Shown in pieces: positions 1 through 7,866 of a stretch of DNA of 20,250 nt. This DNA is from CAZWUZ01 sp964637655 [NCBI: uncultured bacterium] (lineage in GTDB: Bacteria > DAOPZR01): contig CAZWUZ010000029.1 of assembly GCA_964637655.1 (NCBI GenBank), positions 1 through 20,250 of the forward strand, written 5' to 3'. A model generated the notes under the pieces. That model made no database searches. It saw only the letters and a program-made list of their open reading frames with translations, and was not told the DNA's origin. The first letter of the stretch is position 1. Every line of letters starts with the position of its first letter. The position numbers were made by a program, and so were the translations under genes.

Positions 1-477
1 TATCGCCAGCTGCTGGAAATCGGGCGCTACCACGCGGCGCATGCGCGGCACGCGGAGGCCATGACGGTCTTCCGCCAGCTGCTCGACCTGACGCTGTTCG
101 ACAAGGTCGAAGTGCGCTTCGAACTCGGGCGCGCGCTCGCGGCGCTCGGGCAGCATGACGAGGCGATCACCCACCTGCAGCAGGTCAAACGCGGCAACGC
201 CCTGATGCGCTGGCAGGCGCGGCTGCATATCGCGCTCTGCCTGCTGGCCAAGGGGATGCCCGAACTGGCGCTGGCGCAGCTCGAGGAGATTCCTGCCGAC
301 ACGGCCGGCTTCGATCCGGAACTGCGGCTGGCGGTCTGCTACTACCGCGGGCGGGCGCTCGAGGAACAGGGGAACGCGACTGGGGCGGCGGAACAGTACC
401 GCGCGGTGCTGCTCGGCGACCTCAAGTACCGTGACGCGGCGACGCGGCTGGCCCGCCTGACGGCGCCGCGCGCCTGA
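1..477 (+). CDS. TPR-repeat protein, N-terminus cut off by the window edge
   Basis: The reading frame is open from base 1, so the visible 158 residues are the C-terminal part of a longer protein. They form helical hairpins with tetratricopeptide spacing: pairs such as FELGRALAALGQHDEAITHLQ and CYYRGRALEEQGNATGAAEQY show the small/large residue pattern of TPR motifs (A at position 8, G/A at 20, conserved A near 27). TPR arrays are protein-interaction scaffolds, so no enzymatic role can be assigned. The stop is 6 bases before the histidine kinase start, so the two are probably co-transcribed; a link to signalling or envelope assembly is inference from this context. An internal ATG at 61 should not be taken as the start because the frame and the repeat pattern continue upstream of it. 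Confidence 0.8.
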   Translation, partial: YRQLLEIGRYHAAHARHAEAMTVFRQLLDLTLFDKVEVRFELGRALAALGQHDEAITHLQQVKRGNALMRWQARLHIALCLLAKGMPELALAQLEEIPADTAGFDPELRLAVCYYRGRALEEQGNATGAAEQYRAVLLGDLKYRDAATRLARLTAPRA

Positions 478-483
478 ACCGCC

Positions 484-2211
484 ATGCGTCACCTGCGCGA
501 CAATCTCGTGGTCGCGCTGCTCATCCTGGTGCTGGCCCCGGCGCTGTTCTTCACCCTCTACACGTTCTCGCTGCTGGATACGCTGCTGCGGGAACGCGGG
601 GAGGAGCGGCTGACCCTGCACGGGCAGCAGGCGCAGGCGCGCTACCTGCAGGCGCGTCGCGCGGGGGCGGCGACGGCACTGCTTGACAGCGACGCCGTGG
701 CCGTCGATACCGACGTGGTGGTGCTGCAGCTCGCGGACGGGCGCAGCCCGGTGCCGCGGGCGCTGTGGGACGGGGTGCAGGCGGGGGATAACGTGCTGGT
801 GACGACTGCCGTGGCCCGGCCGTATCCGGACGGTCTGCGGCATGCCCCGGCCCGCCTGTTGCTCTGGCGCACCCCCGACGGGCCGGTGCTCGCGCTGGTG
901 CAGCAGGTGGCCGAGGAAGCGGCGCGGCGGCAGCGGGTGCTCATCGATACGCTCGCCTGGAGCGGGGTCTTCATCGCCTTCGCGCTGCTCCTGGCGCTGC
1001 TGCTTGCCCGCCGCCTCACCCGCCCCGTGCTCTTTCTGCAGCGCTGGGCGGAGCAGGTGGAGCGCGGCGAGCGGAGCGCCACGCTGCGCATCACGCGCCG
1101 CGACGAACTGGGACGCCTGGCGGCTTCCCTGCAGCGGATGAGCGAACGACTCAACGAGCAGATCGGTCACCTGCAGGAACTGCGGCAGTATAACGACTGC
1201 CTCATCGAGTCGATGTTCAGCGGGCTGGTGACGCTCGAGGCGGACGGGCGGCTGCGTGCGCTCAACGGGCGCGCGCGACAGCTGCTGGCGCTCCCCGACG
1301 GCGACCTGCGCGGCCGCCCGTACCCGGAGCTCTTCGCCGCGCAGCCGGACCTGCAGCGGGTGATGCACGCGACGCTCGCGCGGGGGCGGGAGGCGCAGCG
1401 CGAGGAAATCAGCGTCAGTACCGGCGGCGGGGAGCGGACGTTCGGCATCAGCAGCAACCGCCTGCGCAGCGCTGACGGCGCGGTGCACGGCGCCGCGTTC
1501 TTCTTCCAGGACCTGACGGAAATCAAGGAACTGGAGCGGCGCGTGCGCCAGCAGGAAAAACTGGCCGCGCTCGGGGAGATGGCGGCGGCGGTGGCGCACG
1601 AGGTGCGCAACCCGCTCAACCCCATCCGCGGCTTTGCCCAGCTGCTGCAGGAGGAGGACGACCCCGCCGAGGCGCGGCAGTACGCGGGGATCATCATCAG
1701 CCAGGTCGACGCGCTGCGCCGGCTGGTTGACAACCTGCTGCTCTATGCGCGGCCCGGCGATGTGACGGCCAGCGACCTCGATGTCGCCGACCTGGTGACC
1801 GAGTCGCTGACGTTGCACCGGCAGCAGTGCACGGAGAAGGAACTGCGCGTGCAGGCCGCCGTGCCGGCCCCGCTCCCGTGGCGCACGGGACTGGCGCAGT
1901 TGCGGATGATCATCGATAATCTCGTGCGCAATGCCGTGGCGGTGCTGCCGGCCGGCGGACTGCTGCGCGTGACGGCGGCGGCGGCGGACGGCTGGCTGAC
2001 GGTGACGGTAACGGACGACGGGCCGGGCATCGCCCCGGAACACCAGCCGCATCTCTTCACCGCGTTTTTTACCACGCGGGCGCAGGGGACGGGGCTCGGG
2101 CTGGCGCTGGTGAAGAAGATGACGGACGATTGCGGCGGCACGGTGAGCGTGGTCTCGCGCCCGGGCGCGGGGGCGGCCTTTACCGTGCGGCTCCCCTGGA
2201 GGAACAGCTGA
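484..2211 (+). CDS. Membrane sensor histidine kinase (HAMP-PAS-HisKA-HATPase)
   Basis: This 575-residue protein has two membrane segments (about residues 8-31 and 156-176) around a periplasmic sensor loop of about 120 residues. A HAMP linker (about 177-229) and a PAS-like domain (about 235-345) follow. The dimerisation domain carries the phospho-accepting His372 in AHEVRNPL, and the ATPase domain has N-box Asn483, the G1 box DDGPG (511-515) and the G2 box GTGLGL (535-540). The H-box resembles NtrB/AtoS/ZraS-type kinases. The stop codon overlaps the start of the response regulator by one base (TGATG), so translational coupling and a cognate pair are very likely. No Shine-Dalgarno precedes the ATG, so translation probably follows from the TPR gene. 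The signal sensed cannot be told from sequence. Confidence 0.93.
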   Translation: MRHLRDNLVVALLILVLAPALFFTLYTFSLLDTLLRERGEERLTLHGQQAQARYLQARRAGAATALLDSDAVAVDTDVVVLQLADGRSPVPRALWDGVQAGDNVLVTTAVARPYPDGLRHAPARLLLWRTPDGPVLALVQQVAEEAARRQRVLIDTLAWSGVFIAFALLLALLLARRLTRPVLFLQRWAEQVERGERSATLRITRRDELGRLAASLQRMSERLNEQIGHLQELRQYNDCLIESMFSGLVTLEADGRLRALNGRARQLLALPDGDLRGRPYPELFAAQPDLQRVMHATLARGREAQREEISVSTGGGERTFGISSNRLRSADGAVHGAAFFFQDLTEIKELERRVRQQEKLAALGEMAAAVAHEVRNPLNPIRGFAQLLQEEDDPAEARQYAGIIISQVDALRRLVDNLLLYARPGDVTASDLDVADLVTESLTLHRQQCTEKELRVQAAVPAPLPWRTGLAQLRMIIDNLVRNAVAVLPAGGLLRVTAAAADGWLTVTVTDDGPGIAPEHQPHLFTAFFTTRAQGTGLGLALVKKMTDDCGGTVSVVSRPGAGAAFTVRLPWRNS

Positions 2212-2654
2212 TGCGCACTGCGCTGGTGGTCGACGATATCGCCTATACGCGCCTGCTCTACGGCAAGGCACTGAAAAAACTCGGCTATGCGGTCACCGAG
2301 GCGGAGAACGGCAAGGAGGCGGTGCGCCGCGCGCTGACCAGCCCGCCCGCCCTTATCCTGCTCGACCTCAATCTGCCCGACCTCAGTGGTCTCGAAGTGC
2401 TGCAGACGCTGCGGGCGCAGCAGATGACCGCCCCGGTCATCGTCATTACCGCCAATGAGGACCGGGCGCTGGTCATGAAACTCGTCGCGCTCGGCATCAG
2501 CGACTACCTGATCAAGCCCGTCGATATCTTCGAACTGCAGCAGCGGGTGCAGCGCGCGCTGGGCGAGGCGCCGGCGGAAACACCGCCGCCCGCCGCCGCC
2601 CCGCCGCCGGCGCCGGCAGCGGGCGGCACCACGGAGGATGATGATGACGACTGA
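2211..2654 (+). CDS. Receiver-only response regulator with acidic tail
   Basis: A 147-residue CheY-like receiver domain fills residues 1-118: acidic pocket Asp8/Asp9, phospho-acceptor Asp52 in LILLDLNLPDLSG, switch Thr80 and conserved Lys102 (DYLIKP). There is no DNA-binding output domain. The last 27 residues are Pro/Ala-rich and end in five aspartates. The ATG overlaps the kinase stop by one base and has a GGAGGA ribosome site at 2198-2203. It presumably accepts phosphate from the adjacent kinase and acts by protein contact, or passes phosphate on in a relay; this is inference from the missing output domain. The codons of the poly-Asp tail contain the ATG cluster that starts the next gene. 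Confidence 0.92.
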   Translation: MRTALVVDDIAYTRLLYGKALKKLGYAVTEAENGKEAVRRALTSPPALILLDLNLPDLSGLEVLQTLRAQQMTAPVIVITANEDRALVMKLVALGISDYLIKPVDIFELQQRVQRALGEAPAETPPPAAAPPPAPAAGGTTEDDDDD

Positions 2655-3768
2655 ACGGCTGTACCACTTTGACTGCCGCCACTACCGGGGCGACCGTCCC
2701 TGCGCCGCCGGCGGCGACTGCGGCGGCTGCACACAGTACCGGCGCTTCGGGCACCGCATCCTCATCATCAAGTGGGGGGCGCGCGGCGACACGCTGCGCA
2801 CCACGCCGGTGCTGCGTGCGCTGCGCGCGCAGTGGCCCGACGCGCATATCTCCTGGCTGACCGCGCCTGAGTCGGTGCCGCTGCTCGTCCACAACCCGCT
2901 GGTCGACCGGGTCTATGCCTTCGACGCGCTCGGGGTGACCGCCCTGCTGCCGCAGACCTTCGACCTGCTCCTCTCGTTCGACAAGGAACCGGGGGCGCTG
3001 GGCATGGCGATGCAGGTGCGCGCGACGGAAAAACGCGGGTTCGCCATGACCGAGCACGGCGCGCTGACGGTGTTCAACCCCGCCTCGCGCTACGCGCTGC
3101 AACTCGGGGTGGATGACGACCTCAAGTTCCGCCGCAATACCCTCACCTATCCCGAGATCATTTTCGCCATGGCGGAACTCCCGTATCGGCATGAGACCTT
3201 CGTACTCGAGGTGGCGGAGGAGGAGCAGGCCCGCGCCCGCGCCCGCCTGCGCGGGTGGTTCGGCGACCGCCCGGTCATCGGGCTCAATACCGGCTGCGGC
3301 CGGGTCTATGCCGCCAAGTCGTGGTCGCAGGAGAATTTCATCGCGCTGGCGCGCACCCTCATCCGCCGCGGGCAGCAGGTGCTGCTGCTCGGCGGGGCCG
3401 ACGAGCGCGCGCGCAACGAGGCGATCAGCGAGGCGACGGACGGGCGCGCGGTTATCGGGGCGACGCAGGACAACCTGCGCGACCTGGTGGCGCTGATCGA
3501 CCGCTGTGCCGCGGTGGTGACGGGCGACACGCTCGCCCTGCACGTGGCCGTGGCGCGGCAGGTGCCCGTGGTCGCGCTTATCGGCCCGACCTCGGCGACG
3601 GAAATCGACCTGTACGGGCGCGGTGAGAAGGTGGTGACACAACGGGAGTGCGCCCCCTGCTACAAGGCCGCCTGTCCGCTCCCGGTTTCCTGCATGCAGG
3701 AACTCCGCCCGGATACCGTGCTGGCGGCGCTCGACCGCGTGCTGGCCCTGCCGCCGCGGCAGGCCTGA
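2644..3768 (+). CDS. Glycosyltransferase family 9 (heptosyltransferase-like) with Cys-rich ends
   Basis: The protein is 374 residues from the ATG at 2644, which lies 6 bases after GGAGG (2633-2637); ATGs at 2638 and 2641 are in frame but too close to that site. A GT-B fold is indicated by ILIIKWGARGDTLRTTPVLRAL near the N-terminus and by the nucleotide-sugar-binding region around VTGDTLALHVA (residues 292-302), as in heptosyltransferases that build the LPS inner core. The N-terminus holds a C-x8-C-x5-C-x2-C cluster (Cys11, 20, 26, 29) and the C-terminus CAPCYKAACPLPVSCM (Cys336, 339, 344, 350). I recall similar N-terminal Cys clusters in GT9 proteins of some non-model phyla. It overlaps the regulator gene and precedes a lipid acyltransferase, fitting envelope glycolipid synthesis. 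The exact sugar is unknown. Confidence 0.88.
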   Translation: MTTERLYHFDCRHYRGDRPCAAGGDCGGCTQYRRFGHRILIIKWGARGDTLRTTPVLRALRAQWPDAHISWLTAPESVPLLVHNPLVDRVYAFDALGVTALLPQTFDLLLSFDKEPGALGMAMQVRATEKRGFAMTEHGALTVFNPASRYALQLGVDDDLKFRRNTLTYPEIIFAMAELPYRHETFVLEVAEEEQARARARLRGWFGDRPVIGLNTGCGRVYAAKSWSQENFIALARTLIRRGQQVLLLGGADERARNEAISEATDGRAVIGATQDNLRDLVALIDRCAAVVTGDTLALHVAVARQVPVVALIGPTSATEIDLYGRGEKVVTQRECAPCYKAACPLPVSCMQELRPDTVLAALDRVLALPPRQA

Positions 3769-3773
3769 GGACG

Positions 3774-5381
3774 ATGGCGGAACGTACGTCGCGGCGGCGC
3801 GACCGCTGGCTGCTCGCTGCCGCGGAGCGCCTCGGCGGCTGGTATCTGCGGTGGCTGGAGCCGCGGGTCGATGGCGACAGTTATTTTCGCGAGTACCTGA
3901 CCGACGCGCGTGCCGCGGGCAAGGGGGTTATCCTCGCTTTCTGGCACGCGCAGATGATCCCGCTGGCGGTCACCTACCGGCAGCAGGATATCGCCGTGCT
4001 CATTTCGACGCACCGCGACGGGGAAATTATCGCGCGGCTGATTGCGGCGCGCGGTTTTTGCTGCGTGCGCGGCTCCACCCATCGCGACCCGGCGCGTGCC
4101 TCGGTGCGGGTGCTGCGGCTGCTGCGTGAAGGCGCGACCGTGGCCATCACGCCCGACGGGCCGCGCGGACCGCGCGAGCGGGTGCAGGGAGGCATCATCC
4201 GGCTCGCCGGTATGAGCGGGGCACCCATTGTCACGATGGCGACCGCGGCACACCCGGTATGCCGCCTGCGCAGCTGGGACCGCTTCCAGGTGCCGCTGCC
4301 GTGGTCGCGCTTTCACGTGCGCCTCGGGCCGCCGCTGCATGTGCCCCCCGGCCTGACAGAAGCGCAGGCGGAGGAGTACCGGCGGCGGCTGGAACAGCAG
4401 CTCGCCAACCTGACCGCCGAGGCGGAAAAATCCGTGGCGGACGCGCGCGTCCCGCTGCGCAACCGCTGCGGCGAATGGCTGCTGCGCGCCGCCGCCGTGT
4501 GCTGGCGGCTGCTGCCGGCGCGCGTGGCGCTCGCCAGCGGGCGGCTGCTCGGGACGCTGGCGTATGCCGCGCTGCGGCGCCACCGCGAACTGGCGGTGGC
4601 CAACCTGCGGCAGGCACTGCCGCAGTACGGCGACGCGGAAGCGCGGCGTATCATCCGTGACAATTTCCGTCACTACGGGCTTTGCCTCGTCGAATTCGTC
4701 CGCCTCAAACAGTTTGCCGCGGGTGGGCACCTCCTCGCCATCCCGTTTACCGTCGAACAGCACCTGCGCGACGCCTACGCGGCGGGCAAAGGGCTCATCA
4801 TCCTCACCGCGCACCTCGGCAACTTCGAACTGCTGGGCGCGGTCATCACCGCGCGCGGGCATAATTTCGTGACGCTGGCGCGCGGCGCCGACGCGCCCGC
4901 GCTCGAACGCCTGCTGCAGGAGGTGCGCCGCTCGGTTGGCATGCGCATGATCGACAAGGACGCGGCGGGACGCAACCTCCTCTCGGCGTTGCGCCGCAAC
5001 GAGGGCATTGCCGTGCTGGTCGACGTCAACGCCGGGCACAAGGGGATCTTTGTGCCGTTTTTCGGGCGGCCTGCCTCGACCTATGCTATTGTTGCGGAAC
5101 TGGCGCAGCGCACCGGGTGTGCGGTGGTGCCCCTGTTCATCCGCCGTCTGGCGGACGGAACGCATACGGTGACCATCGCGCCGCCGCTGCCGTGGCTGCC
5201 GGCTGCCGAAGGGCAGGACGCCATTGCGGTCAACACCGCGCAGTACAACGCGGTCTACGAGCAGTTCATCGCCCGGTACCCGGAGCAGTGGTTCTGGGCG
5301 CATAACCGCTGGAAAACGCGCCCGGCCGGGCCCGCGGCGGATCATGAAGTACGAGGAGGAGAATCATGCGTGCAGGAATGA
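3774..5381 (+). CDS. Two-domain lysophospholipid acyltransferase: DUF374 fused to LpxL/HtrB-type domain
   Basis: This 535-residue protein joins two acyltransferase domains of the LPLAT superfamily. Residues about 35-215 match the DUF374 type: FWHAQM with His58, STHRDGEIIA (78-87), CVRGSTHRD and TPDGPRGP (126-133). Residues about 230-517 match Kdo2-lipid A (LpxL/HtrB) acyltransferases: the HX4E catalytic motif HLGNFE with His347 and Glu352, the VDVNAGHKGIFVPFFG segment, and the C-terminal PEQWFWAHNRWKTRP. These enzymes acylate lipid A or related lipids at the inner membrane. The usual N-terminal anchor helix of LpxL is not obvious. The ATG follows the GT9 stop by 5 bases with only a short GAGGA (3767-3771) close to it. 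Both domains keep their His motifs, so both may be active; which acceptor each uses is unknown. Confidence 0.88.
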   Translation: MAERTSRRRDRWLLAAAERLGGWYLRWLEPRVDGDSYFREYLTDARAAGKGVILAFWHAQMIPLAVTYRQQDIAVLISTHRDGEIIARLIAARGFCCVRGSTHRDPARASVRVLRLLREGATVAITPDGPRGPRERVQGGIIRLAGMSGAPIVTMATAAHPVCRLRSWDRFQVPLPWSRFHVRLGPPLHVPPGLTEAQAEEYRRRLEQQLANLTAEAEKSVADARVPLRNRCGEWLLRAAAVCWRLLPARVALASGRLLGTLAYAALRRHRELAVANLRQALPQYGDAEARRIIRDNFRHYGLCLVEFVRLKQFAAGGHLLAIPFTVEQHLRDAYAAGKGLIILTAHLGNFELLGAVITARGHNFVTLARGADAPALERLLQEVRRSVGMRMIDKDAAGRNLLSALRRNEGIAVLVDVNAGHKGIFVPFFGRPASTYAIVAELAQRTGCAVVPLFIRRLADGTHTVTIAPPLPWLPAAEGQDAIAVNTAQYNAVYEQFIARYPEQWFWAHNRWKTRPAGPAADHEVRGGESCVQE

Positions 5382-5752
5382 AGATGGCAGTGCTGGTACT
5401 GCTGGCGGCGGGAGTGTGTGCCTGCCAGCGGCCGGCGTCACACCTGGCGCCGGCGGACGAAGTGGTGCAGGCGCGGGTCGGCAGCGAATTCACTGTCGCC
5501 CTGAATGCCAATCCGACCACGGGCTACCAGTGGAAACTGGTGCCGCTGGCCACTGAGGCGTCGGTGCAGTTCGTTTCGCGCAGTTTTGTCGCGGACACGC
5601 CGCAGCGGCTGGGGAGCGGCGGGACGGAAACCTGGACCTTCCGCGCCCTGCGTGCAGGTGCAGCGCAGCTCGAATTCACCTACGTGCGGCCGTGGGAGGC
5701 GGGGGTTGATCCCGTCCAGCACCGCACGATCAACGTCGAAATTCTCCCGTAA
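5366..5752 (+). CDS. Chagasin-type (MEROPS I42) cysteine protease inhibitor, putative lipoprotein
   Basis: The protein is 128 residues with a signal peptide whose lipobox-like end is VCAC (lipidation expected at Cys20), so it is probably an envelope lipoprotein. The mature part carries the three inhibitor loops of the chagasin/I42 family: NPTTGYQW (49-56), GSGGTETWTF (83-92) and YVRPWE (106-111). Chagasin-like proteins block papain-family cysteine proteases by inserting these loops into the active-site cleft. The start overlaps the acyltransferase stop by 16 bases and has a strong GAGGAGGA site (5353-5360). The target protease is not in the window; defence of the envelope against host or competitor proteases is an inference. 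The lipobox is imperfect, so a soluble periplasmic form is possible. Confidence 0.85.
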   Translation: MRAGMKMAVLVLLAAGVCACQRPASHLAPADEVVQARVGSEFTVALNANPTTGYQWKLVPLATEASVQFVSRSFVADTPQRLGSGGTETWTFRALRAGAAQLEFTYVRPWEAGVDPVQHRTINVEILP

Positions 5753-5763
5753 GGAGCCCGACT

Positions 5764-6393
5764 ATGCACACGACTATCGGTCGGCTGATGGTGATCACGG
5801 ACAGCACGCAGACGGCGGCGCGCGGCCTGCTGGCGGCGGCTACCGCCTGCCTGCGCGGCGGCGCCGACATGGTGCAGTACCGCGAGAAGGGGCGGTCGGA
5901 CTATGCCCGGCGCGAGGAGATCAATGACCTCCTCTATGTCACCCGCCCGCGCGGCGTGCCGCTGGTGGTCAACGACTGGTTTGATCTGGCCATCGCCTGC
6001 GGCGCCGACGGGTTCCAGCTCGGGCAGCAGGACATGTCGGTGGCGGATGCGCGGGTTATCGGCGGCGACTGTCTCATCGGCTGCACGGTGCATTCGCTGG
6101 CACAGGCACGGAAAGCGGTGGCTGACGGGGCCGACTTCCTCATGGCCGGGCCCGCCTTTCCGACCCGTGACGAGCATTTTCCCGATGCGCCGGGCGGTCT
6201 TACACTCATCCGCGACCTGGCCGCGGCCGGAATCACCGTGCCGTGGTTCGCGGCCGGCGGCATCAATGAGCGGAACGCGGCGGAAGTGGTGGCGGCGGGA
6301 GCGCAGCGTCTCGCGGTCTGTACCGCGCTGATGGCGGCGCCTGACCCGGCGGCGGTTGCCGCAACATTCGCCGCCCTGCTGACCAGAAAATAG
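5764..6393 (+). CDS. thiE: ThiE/TenI-like protein, probable thiamine phosphate synthase
   Basis: This 209-residue TIM barrel has the ThiE order of motifs: VQYREK (37-42), VVNDWFDLA (68-76), GADGFQLGQQD (80-90), GPAFPT (129-134) and AAGGI (163-167). ThiE couples HMP pyrophosphate with the thiazole phosphate to make thiamine phosphate. Two points differ from the textbook enzyme: HLGQ is QLGQ (Gln85), and the TxTK segment after GPxFPT, which contacts pyrophosphate, is replaced by TRDEHFPDAPGG. A ThiE-fold relative with altered substrate, such as TenI-like, is therefore possible. The ATG follows the inhibitor gene by 11 bases with AAGGAG at 5753-5758. No other thi gene is visible nearby. Confidence 0.75.
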   Translation: MHTTIGRLMVITDSTQTAARGLLAAATACLRGGADMVQYREKGRSDYARREEINDLLYVTRPRGVPLVVNDWFDLAIACGADGFQLGQQDMSVADARVIGGDCLIGCTVHSLAQARKAVADGADFLMAGPAFPTRDEHFPDAPGGLTLIRDLAAAGITVPWFAAGGINERNAAEVVAAGAQRLAVCTALMAAPDPAAVAATFAALLTRK

Positions 6394-6399
6394 CCGCAA

Positions 6400-6411
6400 C
6401 GCGTTTTCGCG
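6400..6411. other. Short hairpin between convergent genes
   Basis: CGCG-TTTT-CGCG is a 4-bp stem in the 33-base gap between the converging thiE-like and aminotransferase genes. It has no T-run after it on either strand, so it is at most a weak element and not a convincing intrinsic terminator. Confidence 0.25.
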
Positions 6412-6426
6412 CCGCGGCCTGAACGG

Positions 6427-7719
6427 TTACGCTTTCAGTGCGGCGCAGGCCCGGTGGAGGTTCTCGAACAGTTCGGGGATGTCGCTCGCTTTTGCCGAGG
6501 AGAAGGCGATGCGCAGCACGCTCCCCAGCGCGATGACCGCGGTGTCGTACTCCGTGAGCAGTTTCTGCCGCACCTGCTCGGGGTCGAGCCCGCCCTTCAG
6601 TTCCACGCACATAAAGTAGCCGGAATTGTACGGCAGCGGGGCGAAATACTGCGCGTATTTTGCGTCCGCGAGGACTTCGCGCACCTTCCGGTAGCGCTGT
6701 TGCAGCAGCACGAATTTCTCCTGTTTTTCCGCGGCATACGCCGGCGAGGTGAACGCCTGCAGCAGCAGCGACTGCGAGGGCATCGGTGCGTTCGAAATGT
6801 TGCCGCGGATGGCGCCCCCCGTCTTGTTCTCCAGCGCCGCCGCCACCGCCGGGGTCATCCCCTTGCAGCCGTAGGTGATGAAACCGACACGGAAGCCCCA
6901 GACATAGTCCTCCTTGGTCGGGCCGTCCGCCTTCACCGCCAGCACGCGCTCATGCAGGTCAGCCAGCGGGGCGAACAGCGACTCGGGGTAGATGTCGTCC
7001 TCGTAGTTGAGCCCGAAGTAGGCGTCGTCGCAGACCGCGAGGATCTCGTCCCCCGCTTCCGCGCGCTCGCGGATGGCGGCGATGATGGCCGCGGCTTCCG
7101 CTTTCGTCGGGGAATAGCCCGTCGGGTTGTTCGGGAAATTGAGCACGACCACCTTCTTGCCGGTCCTGCCGCCCAGCGCCGTGCGGAAGGCGTCGACATT
7201 GAAACCCTGCCCGGCGAACGTCGGGAAGAACTTCAGCTTCGCCCCGTAGGCGAGTTCGAAGGTCAGGTCGTAGTTCTCCCAGTACTTGTCGGCGAGGATG
7301 ACCTCGTCACCCGCGTTGAGGAAGAGGTAGCCGATCATCGACAGTCCGTGGGTCAGCGCGCAGGAGACGACGGGATTCGACACGTGCGCGGGGAGTGACG
7401 GGTTCTTGGCCTGCATCTGCTGCCGCCACGCGGCGCGGATCTCGGGGGTGCCGAAGCTCGGGGCGTAGGGGAAGACCTGCGCGGGGGGGAGCGCAATCTT
7501 GCCGGCGATGCTCGGGAGCCGCATCGGCGTGCCGTCATCATCGATCCCCGCGCCGATGGTGGCGTTGATGCGCTTGCCCTTCGCTTCCGCCGACTGGGAG
7601 AGAATGCCCAGTTTCGGGAAGTAGATGGCTTTGCCGCGGTCGGAGAGCAGCTTGAGCACGGTGGGGCATGCCTGTAGGGCGTCGTTGAGCTGTACTGCCT
7701 GCGGATTGAGGGTCGACAT
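6427..7719 (-). CDS. Class I/II PLP-dependent aminotransferase
   Basis: The protein is 430 residues from the ATG at 7719, preceded by GGAGGAA at suitable spacing. It has fold-type I aminotransferase motifs: FPNNPTG (195-201), the PLP ring-binding Asp in CDDAYFG (Asp231/232), the Schiff-base lysine in GPTKEDYVWGFRVG (Lys269, with Arg277 for the PLP phosphate) and the substrate-carboxylate Arg403 in VLRIAFS. It transfers an amino group between an amino acid and a 2-oxo acid in the cytosol. The spacing GPTK-x5-G-x-R-x-G differs slightly from AspC, and I cannot name the substrate; aspartate, alanine or aromatic amino acids are all possible. It is a single gene with its own promoter, divergent from the DUF3592 gene. 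Confidence 0.9.
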   Translation of the reverse strand: MSTLNPQAVQLNDALQACPTVLKLLSDRGKAIYFPKLGILSQSAEAKGKRINATIGAGIDDDGTPMRLPSIAGKIALPPAQVFPYAPSFGTPEIRAAWRQQMQAKNPSLPAHVSNPVVSCALTHGLSMIGYLFLNAGDEVILADKYWENYDLTFELAYGAKLKFFPTFAGQGFNVDAFRTALGGRTGKKVVVLNFPNNPTGYSPTKAEAAAIIAAIRERAEAGDEILAVCDDAYFGLNYEDDIYPESLFAPLADLHERVLAVKADGPTKEDYVWGFRVGFITYGCKGMTPAVAAALENKTGGAIRGNISNAPMPSQSLLLQAFTSPAYAAEKQEKFVLLQQRYRKVREVLADAKYAQYFAPLPYNSGYFMCVELKGGLDPEQVRQKLLTEYDTAVIALGSVLRIAFSSAKASDIPELFENLHRACAALKA

Positions 7720-7800
7720 GGTCGTTTCCTCCGGTCGTGATGGCGCGGCCGGAACGGCCGTATCATCCGCCCGGCCGATGCCCGACGGATAATGCGCGGT

Positions 7801-7829
7801 AGCATAGCAGAAGCAGGCGCCACGCGCAA
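7801..7829 (-). promoter_or_regulatory. Predicted promoter of the aminotransferase gene
   Basis: On the - strand a -35 TTGCGC (7824-7829) lies 17 bases from a -10 TATGCT (7801-7806), which is preceded by TG at the extended -10 position. The start of transcription would fall near 7794, leaving a leader of about 75 bases containing a CGGCCG-GAA-CGGCCG hairpin (7746-7760). Confidence 0.5.
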
Positions 7830-7831
7830 CA

Positions 7832-7860
7832 TTGACGTGCCGGCAGCGCGGTAGTACCAT
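7832..7860 (+). promoter_or_regulatory. Predicted promoter of the DUF3592 gene (leaderless)
   Basis: A -35 TTGACG (7832-7837) lies 17 bases from a -10 TACCAT (7855-7860). Transcription would begin at about 7867, the first base of the start codon, and no Shine-Dalgarno precedes the ATG, so a leaderless message is likely. The -35 box is 2 bases from the -35 box of the opposite promoter. Confidence 0.5.
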
Positions 7861-7866
7861 GCCCGC

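Noticed and set aside
2512-5345. Long antisense open frames (376 residues at 2512-3642 and 561 residues at 3660-5345)
   Set aside because: They lie opposite clear GT9 and acyltransferase genes, have low-complexity Arg/Gly/Pro-rich translations with no recognisable domain, and are expected in very GC-rich DNA.
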